From DATJPR01 sp963811705 (GTDB lineage Bacteria; Bacteroidota; Ignavibacteria; UBA10030; UBA6906), in contig CAWESL010000005.1 in NCBI GenBank assembly GCA_963811705.1, positions 62,001 through 126,000 on the forward strand: DNA of 64,000 nucleotides, written 5' to 3'. Under the pieces are notes generated by a model. That model did no database searches and was not told where the DNA came from. It saw nothing but the letters and a program-made list of their open reading frames with translations. The stretch's first letter is position 1; every line of letters begins with the position of its first letter. Position numbers and translations under genes: made by a program. Positions 34,905 to 44,253 of this stretch are shown here, in pieces.

Positions 34905-35633
34905 ATGCACTGCTTCAAACTGGTTATCGAGTTCGACGGGACGAATTTCGTCGGCTGGCAGACACAGCCGAACGGAAGGAGCGTCCAGGAAGAGATCACG
35001 AAAGTCCTCGTGCAGGTGCTCCAGGAGCCGATCTCCATTATCGGGTCGGGGAGGACGGACGCAGGCGTGCACGCCCGCGGAATGGCCGCGGGATTCCAGA
35101 CGAACTCGACGATGCGGTCCGGCGAAATCATGAGCAGCCTCAATGGCCTCCTTCCGGAGGACATCTACGTCTGCTCCGTTGAAGAGGTGGAGGAAAAATT
35201 TCACGCGCGCTTCGATGCCAGGGACAGGATGTACCGGTATTACATTACGCTTCGACCCACCGCCATCGGACGCTTCTACCACTGGCATGTGCGCTACCCC
35301 CTGCGCGTTGCGGCGTTGAATGAAGTGGCCGCGATGATCGTGGGAGACCACGACTTTACGTCGTTCTCCAAGTACGACGAAGCGACGAAAACGTATCGAT
35401 GCACCGTGAGCGAATCGTTCTGGCAGGAAACACCGTCGACGCTTGTCTACCAGATTCGCGCGGATCGATTTTCCTACGGCATGGTGCGCGGATTGGTCGG
35501 GACCATGGTCGATGTCGGGCGTGGCTTCACCCCCGTCGCCGAATTTTCAGAGATTCTGAAATCGTGCGATCGTCGGCGGGCCGGCATGGCGGCCCCACCG
35601 CACGGATTGTTTCTCGAAGAAGTCCGGTACTGA
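34905..35633 (+). CDS. truA: tRNA pseudouridine(38-40) synthase TruA
   Basis: TruA isomerises uridines 38-40 of tRNA anticodon stems. In the 242-residue protein the catalytic Asp52 lies in GSGRTDAGVHARG; FDGTNFVGWQTQP and RFDARDRMYRYYI are also family hallmarks. The C-terminus (MAAPPHGLFLEEVRY) is typical. The gene sits between the DUF5683-like and kinase genes, all on one strand with short gaps, so one transcript is likely. Confidence 0.95.
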   Translation: MHCFKLVIEFDGTNFVGWQTQPNGRSVQEEITKVLVQVLQEPISIIGSGRTDAGVHARGMAAGFQTNSTMRSGEIMSSLNGLLPEDIYVCSVEEVEEKFHARFDARDRMYRYYITLRPTAIGRFYHWHVRYPLRVAALNEVAAMIVGDHDFTSFSKYDEATKTYRCTVSESFWQETPSTLVYQIRADRFSYGMVRGLVGTMVDVGRGFTPVAEFSEILKSCDRRRAGMAAPPHGLFLEEVRY

Positions 35634-35654
35634 TTGCGTTTCCGTTATCGCGCC

Positions 35655-37154
35655 ATGAGCCTCCTTTCCTCCATCGGTCACCCCCTTCTCGCTCTGTTCC
35701 GCCACCGTCCGCGACGCGGTCTCGCGAACCCCATCCGGGTCACCGTCGGTTCCGAACAACTCGCTTTTACGCCGGGCTCCCTCATTGCCGGACGGTATCT
35801 CGTCAGAAACGTGGTGGGAAAGGGTGGCTACAGTGTCGTCTACGAAATCGTGGACGGCTATGACCACAAGACGTATGCGCTCAAAACCCTCCGCGACGAT
35901 ATTGCGAAAGACCCCGACACAAGGCAGTTGTTCCGCAAAGAAGCGTGGGTCTGGATCTCCCTTGAGCCTCACCCCAACATCGTCCGCGCAGATTTCATCA
36001 CCGAGCTTGAGGGACGTCTCTGCATCGGGATGGAGTTCCTTCCGAAAAACAACGACGGGTTTTCTTCGCTCGACGGATATCTGAGTTCCACGCCGCCCGA
36101 CCTCGAACAGTCGATCCGCTGGACGGTCCAGGTGTGTCACGGGATGGAGTTTGCGCGCAGTCACGGTGTCCGCTGCCATCGGGACATCAAGCCGGCGAAC
36201 ATCCTGATCGACGGAAACCGTGTGGCGAAAGTGACTGACTTTGGCTTCGCAGAAGTCATCGATGCCGCCCGGGATGCAGACAACAAGGGGCGGCCCAAAA
36301 TCGTCGAACAGGTCGGCTTCGGGACGCCGTTCTATATGTCCCCGGAGCAGTTTCTGAATGCCCCGCGATGTGACGAGCGAAGCGACATCTACAGTCTCGG
36401 CGTTATTTTGTTCCAGATGGCGGCACGGGGACGGTTGCCGTTTTTCCCCATTGGCAACGCCGACCCGGTGGACCGGGCGAAGTACTGGTCCGCAATGCAC
36501 GACGTGCATGCCCACGGTCAGATCCCCCATCTCGCTTCCCCCCTTTTCCCCATCATCAAACGCTGCCTTGCAAAAGAGCCGAGCGGCCGATATCAAGTGT
36601 TTCGAGAGTTGCGGGTCGACCTGGAGGCGTTGCTGAAGGCCCGGTCAGGGAAAGTTGAACCACCGGCGATCGTAAAGAATGCCGAAGCATGGGAACTCTA
36701 TAACCGGGGGTATAGTCTTGCCAACCTGGGGGATTATGAAGCGGCGGTTGTGCAGTACGACCGTTCTCTTGAACAGGACCCGTCGAATGCCGATGCATGG
36801 AACAACAAGGGCGTTTGCCTCCGAAAGATCGGTCGGATCCCGGAATCTGTCCCTTGCTTTGAGCGGGCAATCGATCTCGTGAACGACCACCGTGCCGCGC
36901 ACATGAACCTGGGCGTCACGCTTCGGGTGATGGGCCACTACCGCGAATCGATTGCCTGGTTGGACAAGTGCACGAAACTCGACCCGATGAACGAGACCGC
37001 CTGGCTGAACAAGGGGCTGGCCCAGGAGCGGCTTGGTCATGAACACGATGCGTCCGAATCGTTCCGCATCTTTTTGGCGCTTCCCCCGGTGGCTCTCGTA
37101 AAATATGTACACCACGCGAGGGAATACATCGATAATCACCCAAACGCATTCTGA
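35655..37154 (+). CDS. Serine/threonine protein kinase with C-terminal TPR repeats
   Basis: The 499-residue protein carries a eukaryotic-like kinase domain (about 45-310): glycine loop VVGKGGYSVVYE, ATP-binding Lys in YALKTL, catalytic HRDIKPANIL, TDFGFAE and the activation-to-APE segment ending YMSPEQ. From about 335 to 480 run at least three TPR units (WELYNRGYSLANLGDYEAAV; AWNNKGVCLRKIGRIPESVP; AHMNLGVTLRVMGHYRESIA). No transmembrane helix, so it is probably cytosolic. ATG 35655 is preferred to TTG 35634, which immediately follows the truA stop. Its substrates are unknown; the window also encodes an FHA protein (47126), a possible phosphothreonine reader. Confidence 0.9.
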   Translation: MSLLSSIGHPLLALFRHRPRRGLANPIRVTVGSEQLAFTPGSLIAGRYLVRNVVGKGGYSVVYEIVDGYDHKTYALKTLRDDIAKDPDTRQLFRKEAWVWISLEPHPNIVRADFITELEGRLCIGMEFLPKNNDGFSSLDGYLSSTPPDLEQSIRWTVQVCHGMEFARSHGVRCHRDIKPANILIDGNRVAKVTDFGFAEVIDAARDADNKGRPKIVEQVGFGTPFYMSPEQFLNAPRCDERSDIYSLGVILFQMAARGRLPFFPIGNADPVDRAKYWSAMHDVHAHGQIPHLASPLFPIIKRCLAKEPSGRYQVFRELRVDLEALLKARSGKVEPPAIVKNAEAWELYNRGYSLANLGDYEAAVVQYDRSLEQDPSNADAWNNKGVCLRKIGRIPESVPCFERAIDLVNDHRAAHMNLGVTLRVMGHYRESIAWLDKCTKLDPMNETAWLNKGLAQERLGHEHDASESFRIFLALPPVALVKYVHHAREYIDNHPNAF

Positions 37155-37309
37155 GACTTAGCGGTTACCCTCCCGATCACTCTCTCCGCTTCCTGCACAT
37201 TCTATATGTTTTCCCGCTTTCGTGGGAACCTTCACCGGATCGCGAACGTTGCTAACGGGTTCCGGAGTAACCTCGTTCAACTCTCCTCACTCCATCCTCG
37301 AGGATTCGA

Positions 37310-38629
37310 ATGCGAAATCGAATGCATGCGCCAATCGTTCCGATAGTGGGCGGTGTGTGCGTTGCGGCCGTGCTCCTGGGGGCGACCCATGCCGAAAAAC
37401 AGTACCGGGATATGCACAATGCCGGTCTCGGGAAGACGATCTTTGAAGAACGATGCGCCCCTTGCCATGGCGAATCGGGGAGAGGGGATGGAGCGAACGC
37501 TTTCTTCCTCAATCCGAAGCCGCGGGACTTTACGACGGGGACGTATAAAATTCGGACAACCGAATCCGGATCGATCCCTACGGATGACGATATCCGACGG
37601 TCGATTACCCTGGGACTCCCGGGGACCGGGATGCCTCCCTGGGGGAAATTTATCCATGGCGATAGCCTCGACGCTCTTGTCAGCTTCGTCAAAGCGTTCT
37701 CATCGAGGTTCGTCGCGGAGAAGCCAAAGCCCATCCCGGTGCCCGCTCAATGGAACGTGACCCCTTCGAGTATCGCTGCCGGCAAAGCCGTGTACGTGAA
37801 GCTCGCGTGCGGAGACTGCCATGGGAGCGACGGTCAGGGGGCGAATGCCGTCTCAACGGATTTCGAAGACGATAGCGGGAATCGGATCCGGGCCGCGAAC
37901 CTGACGGAACCATGGAGGTTTCATGGCGGCGCAAAATCCAGTGACGTGTATCTTCGGTTCAGAACGGGGATCGATGGTACGCCGATGCCGTCGTATGTCG
38001 GTTCCGCGTCGGACAAAGAACTGCGCGACCTGGCGGACTATGTCGTTTCCCTCGGGCGGAAGCCGCTCTGGGAGATGAATGCGGCCCAGGCGGAAGAACT
38101 GATGCGCAAAGAACGCTTTGCTGACAGCAGCGATCCCGTGAAGCGCGGAGAATATCTTGTGAACGGCTTCGGGTGTGCCCATTGCCACTCACCCATCGAT
38201 TCTCAGGGGCAGTACTTTGCCGGTATGACCTTCGCAGGAGGGCAGAAATGGACACTCGGGCCGTATGGGACAGTGGTGAGCTACAATCTGACTTCCGATA
38301 CTGCTACCGGGCTTGGGGGTTGGTCTGACGACCAGATCAAGGCTGTCCTGACGAAAGGTACTCGAAGGGACGGTTCGCGGATGCTTCCGTTCCCGATGCC
38401 GTGGACGTCCCTGTCTGAACTGGCCCCGTCCGATCTCGACGCGATCGTTGCATACCTCAGGACGATCACGGCAATACGCAACCGCATTCCCGGTCCCGGA
38501 CCCGAAGGGTTTTTCACCTACCTCACCGAGAAATTCAAGATGCTGCTCCTCAGGGAAGAACTTGTTGTCTATGTCGATGGGGGAAATGCAGGGACGCCGG
38601 GAGCAGCACGGAAAGAGGCAAAACCATGA
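37310..38629 (+). CDS. Triheme c-type cytochrome
   Basis: The 439-residue exported protein begins with a hydrophobic signal segment (IVPIVGGVCVAAVLLGATHA) and contains three CxxCH heme sites: CAPCH (residues 49-53), CGDCH and CAHCH. Each belongs to a class I cytochrome c domain ending in an axial-Met region (GTGMPPWG, GTPMPSYVG, LPFPMPW). A periplasmic electron-transfer role is expected. GAGGA precedes the ATG. The next cytochrome gene overlaps by 4 bases. Partner oxidase or reductase genes are not in the window. Confidence 0.92.
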   Translation: MRNRMHAPIVPIVGGVCVAAVLLGATHAEKQYRDMHNAGLGKTIFEERCAPCHGESGRGDGANAFFLNPKPRDFTTGTYKIRTTESGSIPTDDDIRRSITLGLPGTGMPPWGKFIHGDSLDALVSFVKAFSSRFVAEKPKPIPVPAQWNVTPSSIAAGKAVYVKLACGDCHGSDGQGANAVSTDFEDDSGNRIRAANLTEPWRFHGGAKSSDVYLRFRTGIDGTPMPSYVGSASDKELRDLADYVVSLGRKPLWEMNAAQAEELMRKERFADSSDPVKRGEYLVNGFGCAHCHSPIDSQGQYFAGMTFAGGQKWTLGPYGTVVSYNLTSDTATGLGGWSDDQIKAVLTKGTRRDGSRMLPFPMPWTSLSELAPSDLDAIVAYLRTITAIRNRIPGPGPEGFFTYLTEKFKMLLLREELVVYVDGGNAGTPGAARKEAKP

Positions 38630-39237
38630 AACGAATTCTGAAATGGATTGGATTATTCCTTGCATGCCTGGTGGTTATAGGGTTTTTCTTCTTTTTGTAT
38701 TTCATCCCCCCGTTTACGCTCGCTCCGGCGGCAGCGTTCATTCAGCCGGAGGAGAAAGCAGGACCGGACCTCGAAAGGGTTGCCGTTGGGTCGGATCGAT
38801 TCATCGCCCGACGGGGTGAATATCTGGTGAAAGCGGCAGGGTGTTCGGGCTGTCATGTTGCCGCCGGACCGGGCGGGGCACCTGAGTTCGATCGTTACCT
38901 CGCCGGCGGTGCCAGGATCACGGTAATAGATGAAGGGGCCGCATACGCATATAATCTGACGCCCGATACGACATCAGGCCTCGGAAGCTTGTCGCGTGAT
39001 CAGATTGTCCGGATTCTGAAAACGGGGCAGTTGCCGGATGGTCGTGTTTTGAATGACCACCAGATGCCCTGGACTATTTACTCGCATTTAACAGAGGAAG
39101 ACCTTTACGCTATCGCGACTTACCTCAGTCTGTTGAAACCAGTTTCAGGGAGAATCCCCAGCATCGAACCGTTCGCGAAAGTAGGGATGCCCGGCGCTGT
39201 TGAGGCATTTTCCATTCGTGACCGATCGCAATATTGA
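38626..39237 (+). CDS. Membrane-anchored monoheme cytochrome c
   Basis: The 203-residue protein has an N-terminal membrane anchor (LFLACLVVIGFFFFLYFIPP) and one heme site C73-SG-C76-H77 in AAGCSGCHVAAG, with a distal NDHQMPWTIY region likely giving the axial Met. Its heme domain resembles the third domain of the triheme protein upstream (both have YNLTxDTxxGLG), so the pair probably arose by duplication and works in one electron-transfer chain. Translationally coupled to the upstream gene (ATGA). Confidence 0.9.
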   Translation: MKRILKWIGLFLACLVVIGFFFFLYFIPPFTLAPAAAFIQPEEKAGPDLERVAVGSDRFIARRGEYLVKAAGCSGCHVAAGPGGAPEFDRYLAGGARITVIDEGAAYAYNLTPDTTSGLGSLSRDQIVRILKTGQLPDGRVLNDHQMPWTIYSHLTEEDLYAIATYLSLLKPVSGRIPSIEPFAKVGMPGAVEAFSIRDRSQY

Positions 39238-39262
39238 TTTTCTCTCGATCGGTGGTTATCAT
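39234..39262 (+). promoter_or_regulatory. Promoter of comM/yifB
   Basis: TTGATT at 39234-39239, 17-nt spacer, TATCAT at 39257-39262. Overlaps an 8-bp inverted repeat ACCGATCG (39221-39228) / CGATCGGT (39246-39253), which could be an operator. Confidence 0.5.
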
Positions 39263-39324
39263 GTATTGTTTCCCGCCGGAATCCTCCCGCACGCATCTGT
39301 TCAACCATGCTGCGGGAGGATTTC

Positions 39325-40872
39325 ATGCTTTCACGCGTCCTGAGCGCCACGACTTACGGTGTCAATGCCTACCTGATCGATGTCGAGTCGAACATCGAGT
39401 CCAATGTTCCTTCTTTTGCCGTTGTCGGGTTGCCGGATAACGCGATCCGGGAGAGTCGCGAGCGCGTCTGTGCCGCAATTCGGAACAGCGGCTGGAAATT
39501 TCCCTATCGAAAAATCACCATTAACCTCGCGCCGGCCGATATCCGAAAAGAAGGGTGCGGTTTTGATCTTCCGATAGCGGTGGCAATCCTGTCGTGCAGT
39601 GCGCAGATCATCTCGACCCGGCTGGATGACTATGCGCTCATCGGAGAGCTTGCGCTGGATGGCTCCTTGCGCCCGGTGAGAGGGGTTTTGCCGATTGCGC
39701 TGGAAGTTCGACGGCGGAAGCTCCGCGGGTTGATTGTGCCGAGGGAGAACGGCCGCGAGGCAGCCATGGTTGAAGGGATCGACGTCCATCCGCTGCACAC
39801 GTTGCAGGAAACCGTGGATTTCCTGACCGGCGGCAATTCGGAGAGCCTCCCGCTCAAAGTTGACGTCTCTGAACTTTTCGCAAAGCAGCAGAAGTTCGTC
39901 CACGATTTTGCCGATGTCAAAGGGCAAGAGAATGTGAAGCGGGCGCTTGAGGTCGCGGCTGCCGGGGGGCACAACATCATCATGATCGGGCCGCCGGGGT
40001 CGGGAAAAACGATGCTGGCCAAGCGATTGCCATCGATTCTGCCGCAGATGTCGTTTGAGGAAGCGCTCGAGACGACCAAGATTCATTCTGTCGCGGGTTA
40101 CCTGCCACCCGAATCCGCGTTGGTAGCAACGCGGCCGTACCGCTCCCCTCATCATACGATCTCCGATGCCGCGTTGGTAGGCGGAGGGACGACGCCGCGG
40201 CCGGGGGAGATCTCCCTTGCTCATCACGGGATTCTGTTTCTCGACGAGCTTCCCGAGTTCGCGAGAAACGTTCTCGAGGTTTTGCGTCAGCCACTGGAGG
40301 ATGGGCATGTAACGATCAGCAGGTCGAAGCTGTCGGTTGACTATCCGGCGAATTTCATGCTTGTCTGCGCGATGAATCCGTGTCCGTGCGGGCATTATAC
40401 CGATCCGCTGAAGCAATGCACGTGCAACGAGATGATGATCCAGAAGTACCTTGCGAAAGTTTCGGGACCCCTCCTTGACCGTATTGACCTGCACGTCGAA
40501 GTTCCAGCAGTTCGGTATCGGGATCTCTCGAGGAAGGAGACCGGGGAACGATCGGAGGATGTTCGTGCCCGGGTGATGAAGGCGCGAGAGATTCAACGGG
40601 CACGCTTCGTGAATAAGAAGGGGATCTACGCCAACGCCGGCATGCAATCGCGGGAGATCCGGGAGTTCTGTCGGGTGGATGATGCCGGAGAGGAATTACT
40701 GAAGATGGCCATCACGAAGCTCGGGCTCTCGGCAAGAGCGTACGATCGGATCCTCAAGGTATCGCGGAGCATCGCCGATCTTGCGGGCGTGGAGCAAATC
40801 AGGCCGGAGCACGTGAGCGAGGCAATACAATACCGGACGCTGGACAGGAGCCTGTATCCGATTACAGCATAG
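39325..40872 (+). CDS. comM: YifB/ComM-family Mg-chelatase-like AAA+ ATPase
   Basis: The 515-residue protein has an N-terminal Lon-like/ChlI-related domain (NVPSFAVVGLPDNAIRESRE), a Mg-chelatase-type AAA+ module with Walker A GPPGSGKTML and Walker B LFLDELPEF, and a C-terminal domain with zinc-binding-like NPCPCGHYTDPLKQCTC. ComM helps branch migration of heteroduplex DNA during natural transformation in some Gram-negatives; in others the role is unproven. GGGAGGA (39314-39320) fits ATG 39325; ATG 39307 is possible. A decayed duplicate of its 3' end lies at 40983. Confidence 0.93.
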   Translation: MLSRVLSATTYGVNAYLIDVESNIESNVPSFAVVGLPDNAIRESRERVCAAIRNSGWKFPYRKITINLAPADIRKEGCGFDLPIAVAILSCSAQIISTRLDDYALIGELALDGSLRPVRGVLPIALEVRRRKLRGLIVPRENGREAAMVEGIDVHPLHTLQETVDFLTGGNSESLPLKVDVSELFAKQQKFVHDFADVKGQENVKRALEVAAAGGHNIIMIGPPGSGKTMLAKRLPSILPQMSFEEALETTKIHSVAGYLPPESALVATRPYRSPHHTISDAALVGGGTTPRPGEISLAHHGILFLDELPEFARNVLEVLRQPLEDGHVTISRSKLSVDYPANFMLVCAMNPCPCGHYTDPLKQCTCNEMMIQKYLAKVSGPLLDRIDLHVEVPAVRYRDLSRKETGERSEDVRARVMKAREIQRARFVNKKGIYANAGMQSREIREFCRVDDAGEELLKMAITKLGLSARAYDRILKVSRSIADLAGVEQIRPEHVSEAIQYRTLDRSLYPITA

Positions 40873-40873
40873 A

Positions 40874-40966
40874 TGTAGGTCGGGTCGCTGACCCGACCAA
40901 TTCGGAATTTCGAATTGGACGGCTCTGGCGAGTCTACCCGCCGGCTTTTGGGCGGGCCGTCCTACA
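40874..40966 (+). repeat. Composite palindromic intergenic element after comM
   Basis: A 93-base segment is bounded by TGTAGG (40874-40879) and CCTACA (40961-40966). Inside are three hairpins in tandem: GGTCGGGTC/GACCCGACC (40878-40898), CCAATTCG/CGAATTGG (40897-40918), and GGACGG/CCGTCC (40917-40962) enclosing CCCGCC/GGCGGG (40937-40956). It begins one base after the comM stop. It looks like a nonautonomous REP- or MITE-like element and may also end comM transcripts. Confidence 0.75.
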
Positions 40967-40982
40967 TTTGCGGAAATGCGGG

Positions 40983-41190
40983 GAATTCTGCAAGCGAGAG
41001 AAACGAGTCAAGAGCATTGTAGATGGCGATCACGAAGCTCGGCCGCTCGGCCCGGGCATATGATCGGATCCTGAAGGTGGCGAGGAGCATTGCCGATCTT
41101 GCCGGGGTGGAGCAGATCAAACCGGAGCATGTAAGTGAAGCGATACAATATCGCACGCCGGACAGAAGCCTGTATCCGATTTCCGGTTGA
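40983..41190 (+). pseudogene. Decayed duplicate of the comM/yifB 3' end
   Basis: From ATG 41023 the frame reads MAITKLGRSARAYDRILKVA and continues to YRTPDRSLYPISG, closely matching the last 55 codons of comM (MAITKLGLSARAYDRILKVS...YPITA). Homology continues upstream to GAATTCTGC (the EFC of the parent) but with a length difference that breaks the frame. Base changes are spread through it, so the duplication is not recent. It lies beyond the composite palindrome and ends 58 bases before the TPR gene on the other strand. Too short to be functional. Confidence 0.85.
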
Positions 41191-41248
41191 AGACTAGTGG
41201 AGGATGGAAGATTAGGCAAAGCACTCAGCGATCTCAACTCCCGAATGA

Positions 41249-43102
41249 TTATTTCCAGGAGTACCCGGCCTTTGAGAGTCTTTGGCGGGCTTCCGTTGAT
41301 CCCAAACGGGCCGCGCGGACAAAGCTCTCGAGAGCGGACTCGATATTGTTCTCTTCGAGAAAAATAACTCCCATGTTGTTGTAGGCGCTGGCATATTTCG
41401 GCGAGAAGAGGATGGCTTTCTTGAAAGACGCCAACGCCTTCTCCCGATTCCCGATGCGATACACGGTGCACCCCAGATTGTAGTAGGCATCTGCGTTGTC
41501 CGCATCGAGTGTGATCGCCCGCTCGTAGAGGGCAGCGCCTTCCTCCAGGTTCCCACCGTCAGTGAGGACGTTGCCGAGGTTGATGTACGCGTCAACGCAT
41601 GAGGTGTCCAGGAGGATCGCCCGGTGATAACAGAAGATCGCTGAGTCGCGCATGCCCCTTGCCTGAAATATCACGCCTGCGTTATAGTACGGATCGGCGT
41701 AGTTCGGCTGCAGCCGTATCGCGGTTCGGTACATCTCCAATGCCGCGTCGAAATCCCCCTTGTCGGCAAGGGCCACGCCGAGGTTGTCGTAACCGTTCGG
41801 AATGGCCGGCGCCTCGCGCACAACCGTCCGCCACATGGTCTCCGAATCCTTCCAAATGCCAATTTGCTGTCTATCCATGAATCCAAAGATCGTGGCCGCA
41901 CTTGTAGCAATGATGATTGTTGCACCCCGCAAACGGAACGTCCATCGTCGCCAGAGGACGGAGAATCCAGCGCCGACAAGCATGAACAATGCGATGGAAG
42001 GAACATAGGAATAGCGGTCCGCCCACGGTTGAATGCCGGCGGACAGTCCGGCGCTGACGGGAAGAAGGGGGAGGGCAAAGCCGCATAGGGCGAGGAGCCA
42101 GCCGACATATCCCTTCCTCGCTTGCCACAGAATCGCGGCAATGATAAGAAGAGTCAGAAATGCCCCTAACACCATCCACGGGGTGCTCGGCGCGCCATAG
42201 ATCGGCGTAAGCCGGAGTGGCAGCAGGATCTTTTCGATGTAGAAAGCGGGCGAATACACAGGAAGAAGAGCCCGTTCCACTGTCGTCATGCGAACGACAA
42301 TGTCACTCGTCAGACTTCCACGCGCCGCCCACATGGCGAGCACGCCAAAGCCTGCGCTCAAAAGAAGGAAGGGCGTCTTCTCAAGAATGAGTTGCTTCCA
42401 GGCTTCCCTTCTTGCACTGCGGTGCAACAGGAATGCGTCAAGCGAAAGAAACAGCAGAGGCGTCACTGTGGCAATAGACTTCGACAAAAGGGCCAGGACA
42501 TTGAATACCAGCGCCGCTATGAACCATTTTACCGCGGCGCGAGTTCCTCGAAGATCGTCGTACCGAAGGTACGCGAGCACGGCGGGAAGAAGGAATAGCG
42601 CGAGCAACAAATCCTTTCTGTCCGACACCCAGGCCACAGATTCGACGCGCATGGGATGGACCGAGTAGAGCATCGCTGCGATGAACGCTCCGGCGATCGT
42701 GTCCGCGGTCAGGTTTGAGAACAATCCGGGGGCGTCGGTCCTCTTCTCTCTTCTCCCCACCCTGGAGAGTATGACCGCGCTGAGGAGAAACATGAGAACG
42801 ACATTCACGCTATGGAGTAGAAGACTCGTGAAATGGTGACCCCACGGATTCTCTTTCCAGAGCGCATAGTCAATAGAATGTGAAAGGAGAGCTAATGGGG
42901 TATATGAACGGAAGAACGGCCGCGCGAACATCCCTGCCACTGCGACGACGTCGAACGTCTTGACATTTTCATTCTCGTATACATACGTATTATCATCATA
43001 ATGCACGAAGGCGTTATTCAGTGCCGGAGCGTATACAGCGAATTGGAAGAGAATGAGGATGAGGGAACAACCCAGGAGCGTGATTCGCATATGAAATTTC
43101 AT
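41249..43102 (-). CDS. Polytopic membrane protein with C-terminal TPRs (TMTC-like)
   Basis: The 617-residue protein has about ten hydrophobic segments up to residue ~410, then four or more TPR units (GYDNLGVALADKGDFDAALE; PYYNAGVIFQARGMRDSAIF; AYINLGNVLTDGGNLEEGAA; AYYNLGCTVYRIGNREKALA). The early FVHYDDNTYVYEN with a later HPMRVESVAWVSDRKDLL match the TMTC/GT-C-like family of TPR-containing membrane proteins, which in eukaryotes are O-mannosyltransferases. A glycosyltransferase role here is plausible but unproven. No promoter of the local type was found upstream. Confidence 0.82.
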   Translation of the reverse strand: MKFHMRITLLGCSLILILFQFAVYAPALNNAFVHYDDNTYVYENENVKTFDVVAVAGMFARPFFRSYTPLALLSHSIDYALWKENPWGHHFTSLLLHSVNVVLMFLLSAVILSRVGRREKRTDAPGLFSNLTADTIAGAFIAAMLYSVHPMRVESVAWVSDRKDLLLALFLLPAVLAYLRYDDLRGTRAAVKWFIAALVFNVLALLSKSIATVTPLLFLSLDAFLLHRSARREAWKQLILEKTPFLLLSAGFGVLAMWAARGSLTSDIVVRMTTVERALLPVYSPAFYIEKILLPLRLTPIYGAPSTPWMVLGAFLTLLIIAAILWQARKGYVGWLLALCGFALPLLPVSAGLSAGIQPWADRYSYVPSIALFMLVGAGFSVLWRRWTFRLRGATIIIATSAATIFGFMDRQQIGIWKDSETMWRTVVREAPAIPNGYDNLGVALADKGDFDAALEMYRTAIRLQPNYADPYYNAGVIFQARGMRDSAIFCYHRAILLDTSCVDAYINLGNVLTDGGNLEEGAALYERAITLDADNADAYYNLGCTVYRIGNREKALASFKKAILFSPKYASAYNNMGVIFLEENNIESALESFVRAARLGSTEARQRLSKAGYSWK

Positions 43103-43832
43103 GGCGTGTGCGTTGCCTTTTCCCTCAGTTCCTAAATGTCATTCAGGATCCAGGATGCACGGATCTTCAGCGAATGTGGAGAGCGTGAGAAGATCTTTGA
43201 AGAACTTTCAAACGCCCAATGCCCGGAAGATGCGACCTGTGTCTTCCCATCGTGAACCCAGCTAAGATGCAATAAGTGATCCATCCTCAAATCACCTGCA
43301 CTTCCTTCTTTCGCATTCCTTCACCGATTCACCAATAACCAACTGGCTAAGAAGTCAGGCAGAGTGTATCTGGGCAAGAGCATCGATTTGAATCCAGTGG
43401 AGTTGTTTCTCGTTGATAAATGGCCAAGCCATGAGAACAGTGCTGATATGGTAAAGCTTCTTGAAAGATCGGCCTCTCTTTCGTGATGTGAGGAAGGGAG
43501 TCTTCGTCGTAGCAGAACGGTTTGCGACTTCAAACAATGAGAGAAGTCGAAAGTTGTTAGGATTTTCAATTCGGAAAGATGGAGAAATGGGAGAGAATTT
43601 CCGGACTCCTGAATCCGTTCTGCTTTTTTACGAGAGCGCGATACGATGCGAAGGTTGCACATGCAGCTAATCTGCGCTCCGAAACGGAACAATTCGGCGC
43701 ATCCAGGCGTTTCAAATTTGAGGATATCTCGCTCCTGACAGATGTGAGCGAGAGCGGAAGCGCACGCTGCGAGAATGTCCAAAGTGTAACACAGATTCTC
43801 GCTGGTTCACAACACGAAAGGAATCGACACAC
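43103..43832. other. Gene-poor, AT-richer 730-base gap
   Basis: No gene is recognised. The composition is visibly richer in A and T than the flanks. Short open stretches occur (a 39-codon frame 43136-43255, a stop-bounded run 43280-43480 reading VYLGKSIDLNPVELFLVDKW, and an open frame 43461-43670), but none matches a family and they occupy different frames. They could be remnants of a lost gene. An inverted repeat CGAGAAT/ATTCTCG (43770-43803) lies just before doxX. Confidence 0.5.
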
Positions 43833-44237
43833 ATGGGATCCATGTCGAATGATGCCGCAAAATTGATTTTGCGCCTCGCAGTCGGAGGCATGATGGTCCT
43901 CCATGGCATTTCGAAGATCGCCCACGGTATTGATTGGCTGGGGCCTGCAGCGGCAGCCGCTGGGCTCCCGGAATTCGTGAAGTACGGGGTGTATCTCGGT
44001 GAGATCATCGGACCGATCCTTCTCATCCTCGGCTATCATACGCGTATCGGCGCACTGTTGGTCGTGGCAGACATGGTGTTTGCATTGTTCATTGCTCACC
44101 GCCATCAGATCTTTGCGCTCGGCTCCGCGGGGGGGTGGGCGGTCGAATTGCCGGCCTTCTATTTGTTCACAGGCCTCGCGATTTTTTTCCTCGGGGGAGG
44201 CAAGTACAGCATCGGCGGAAGCAACGAAAAGTTTTGA
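43833..44237 (+). CDS. DoxX-family membrane protein
   Basis: The 134-residue protein has four hydrophobic helices and the DoxX pattern: LILRLAVGGMMVLHGISKIA in helix 1, GEIIGPILLILGYHTRIGAL in helices 2-3 and a terminal FYLFTGLAIFFLGGGKYSI. DoxX proteins are small inner-membrane proteins linked to quinol or redox stress in various bacteria; the substrate here is unknown. AAAGGAA about nine bases upstream supports ATG 43833. A perfect 9-bp hairpin follows the stop. Confidence 0.88.
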   Translation: MGSMSNDAAKLILRLAVGGMMVLHGISKIAHGIDWLGPAAAAAGLPEFVKYGVYLGEIIGPILLILGYHTRIGALLVVADMVFALFIAHRHQIFALGSAGGWAVELPAFYLFTGLAIFFLGGGKYSIGGSNEKF

Positions 44238-44253
44238 TTGCTGCAGCGCCCGG

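Noticed and set aside
41023..41190. Functional small protein encoded by the comM remnant
   Set aside because: It is the diverged 3' end of comM without its ATPase domain or a ribosome site.
43136..43255. 39-codon open frame starting MSFRIQDARIF
   Set aside because: Too short, no Shine-Dalgarno site, no recognised family.
43321..43782. Minus-strand 153-codon frame in the 43.1-43.8 kb gap
   Set aside because: No recognisable family, irregular composition and no upstream ribosome site; overlapping frames on the other strand are equally good.
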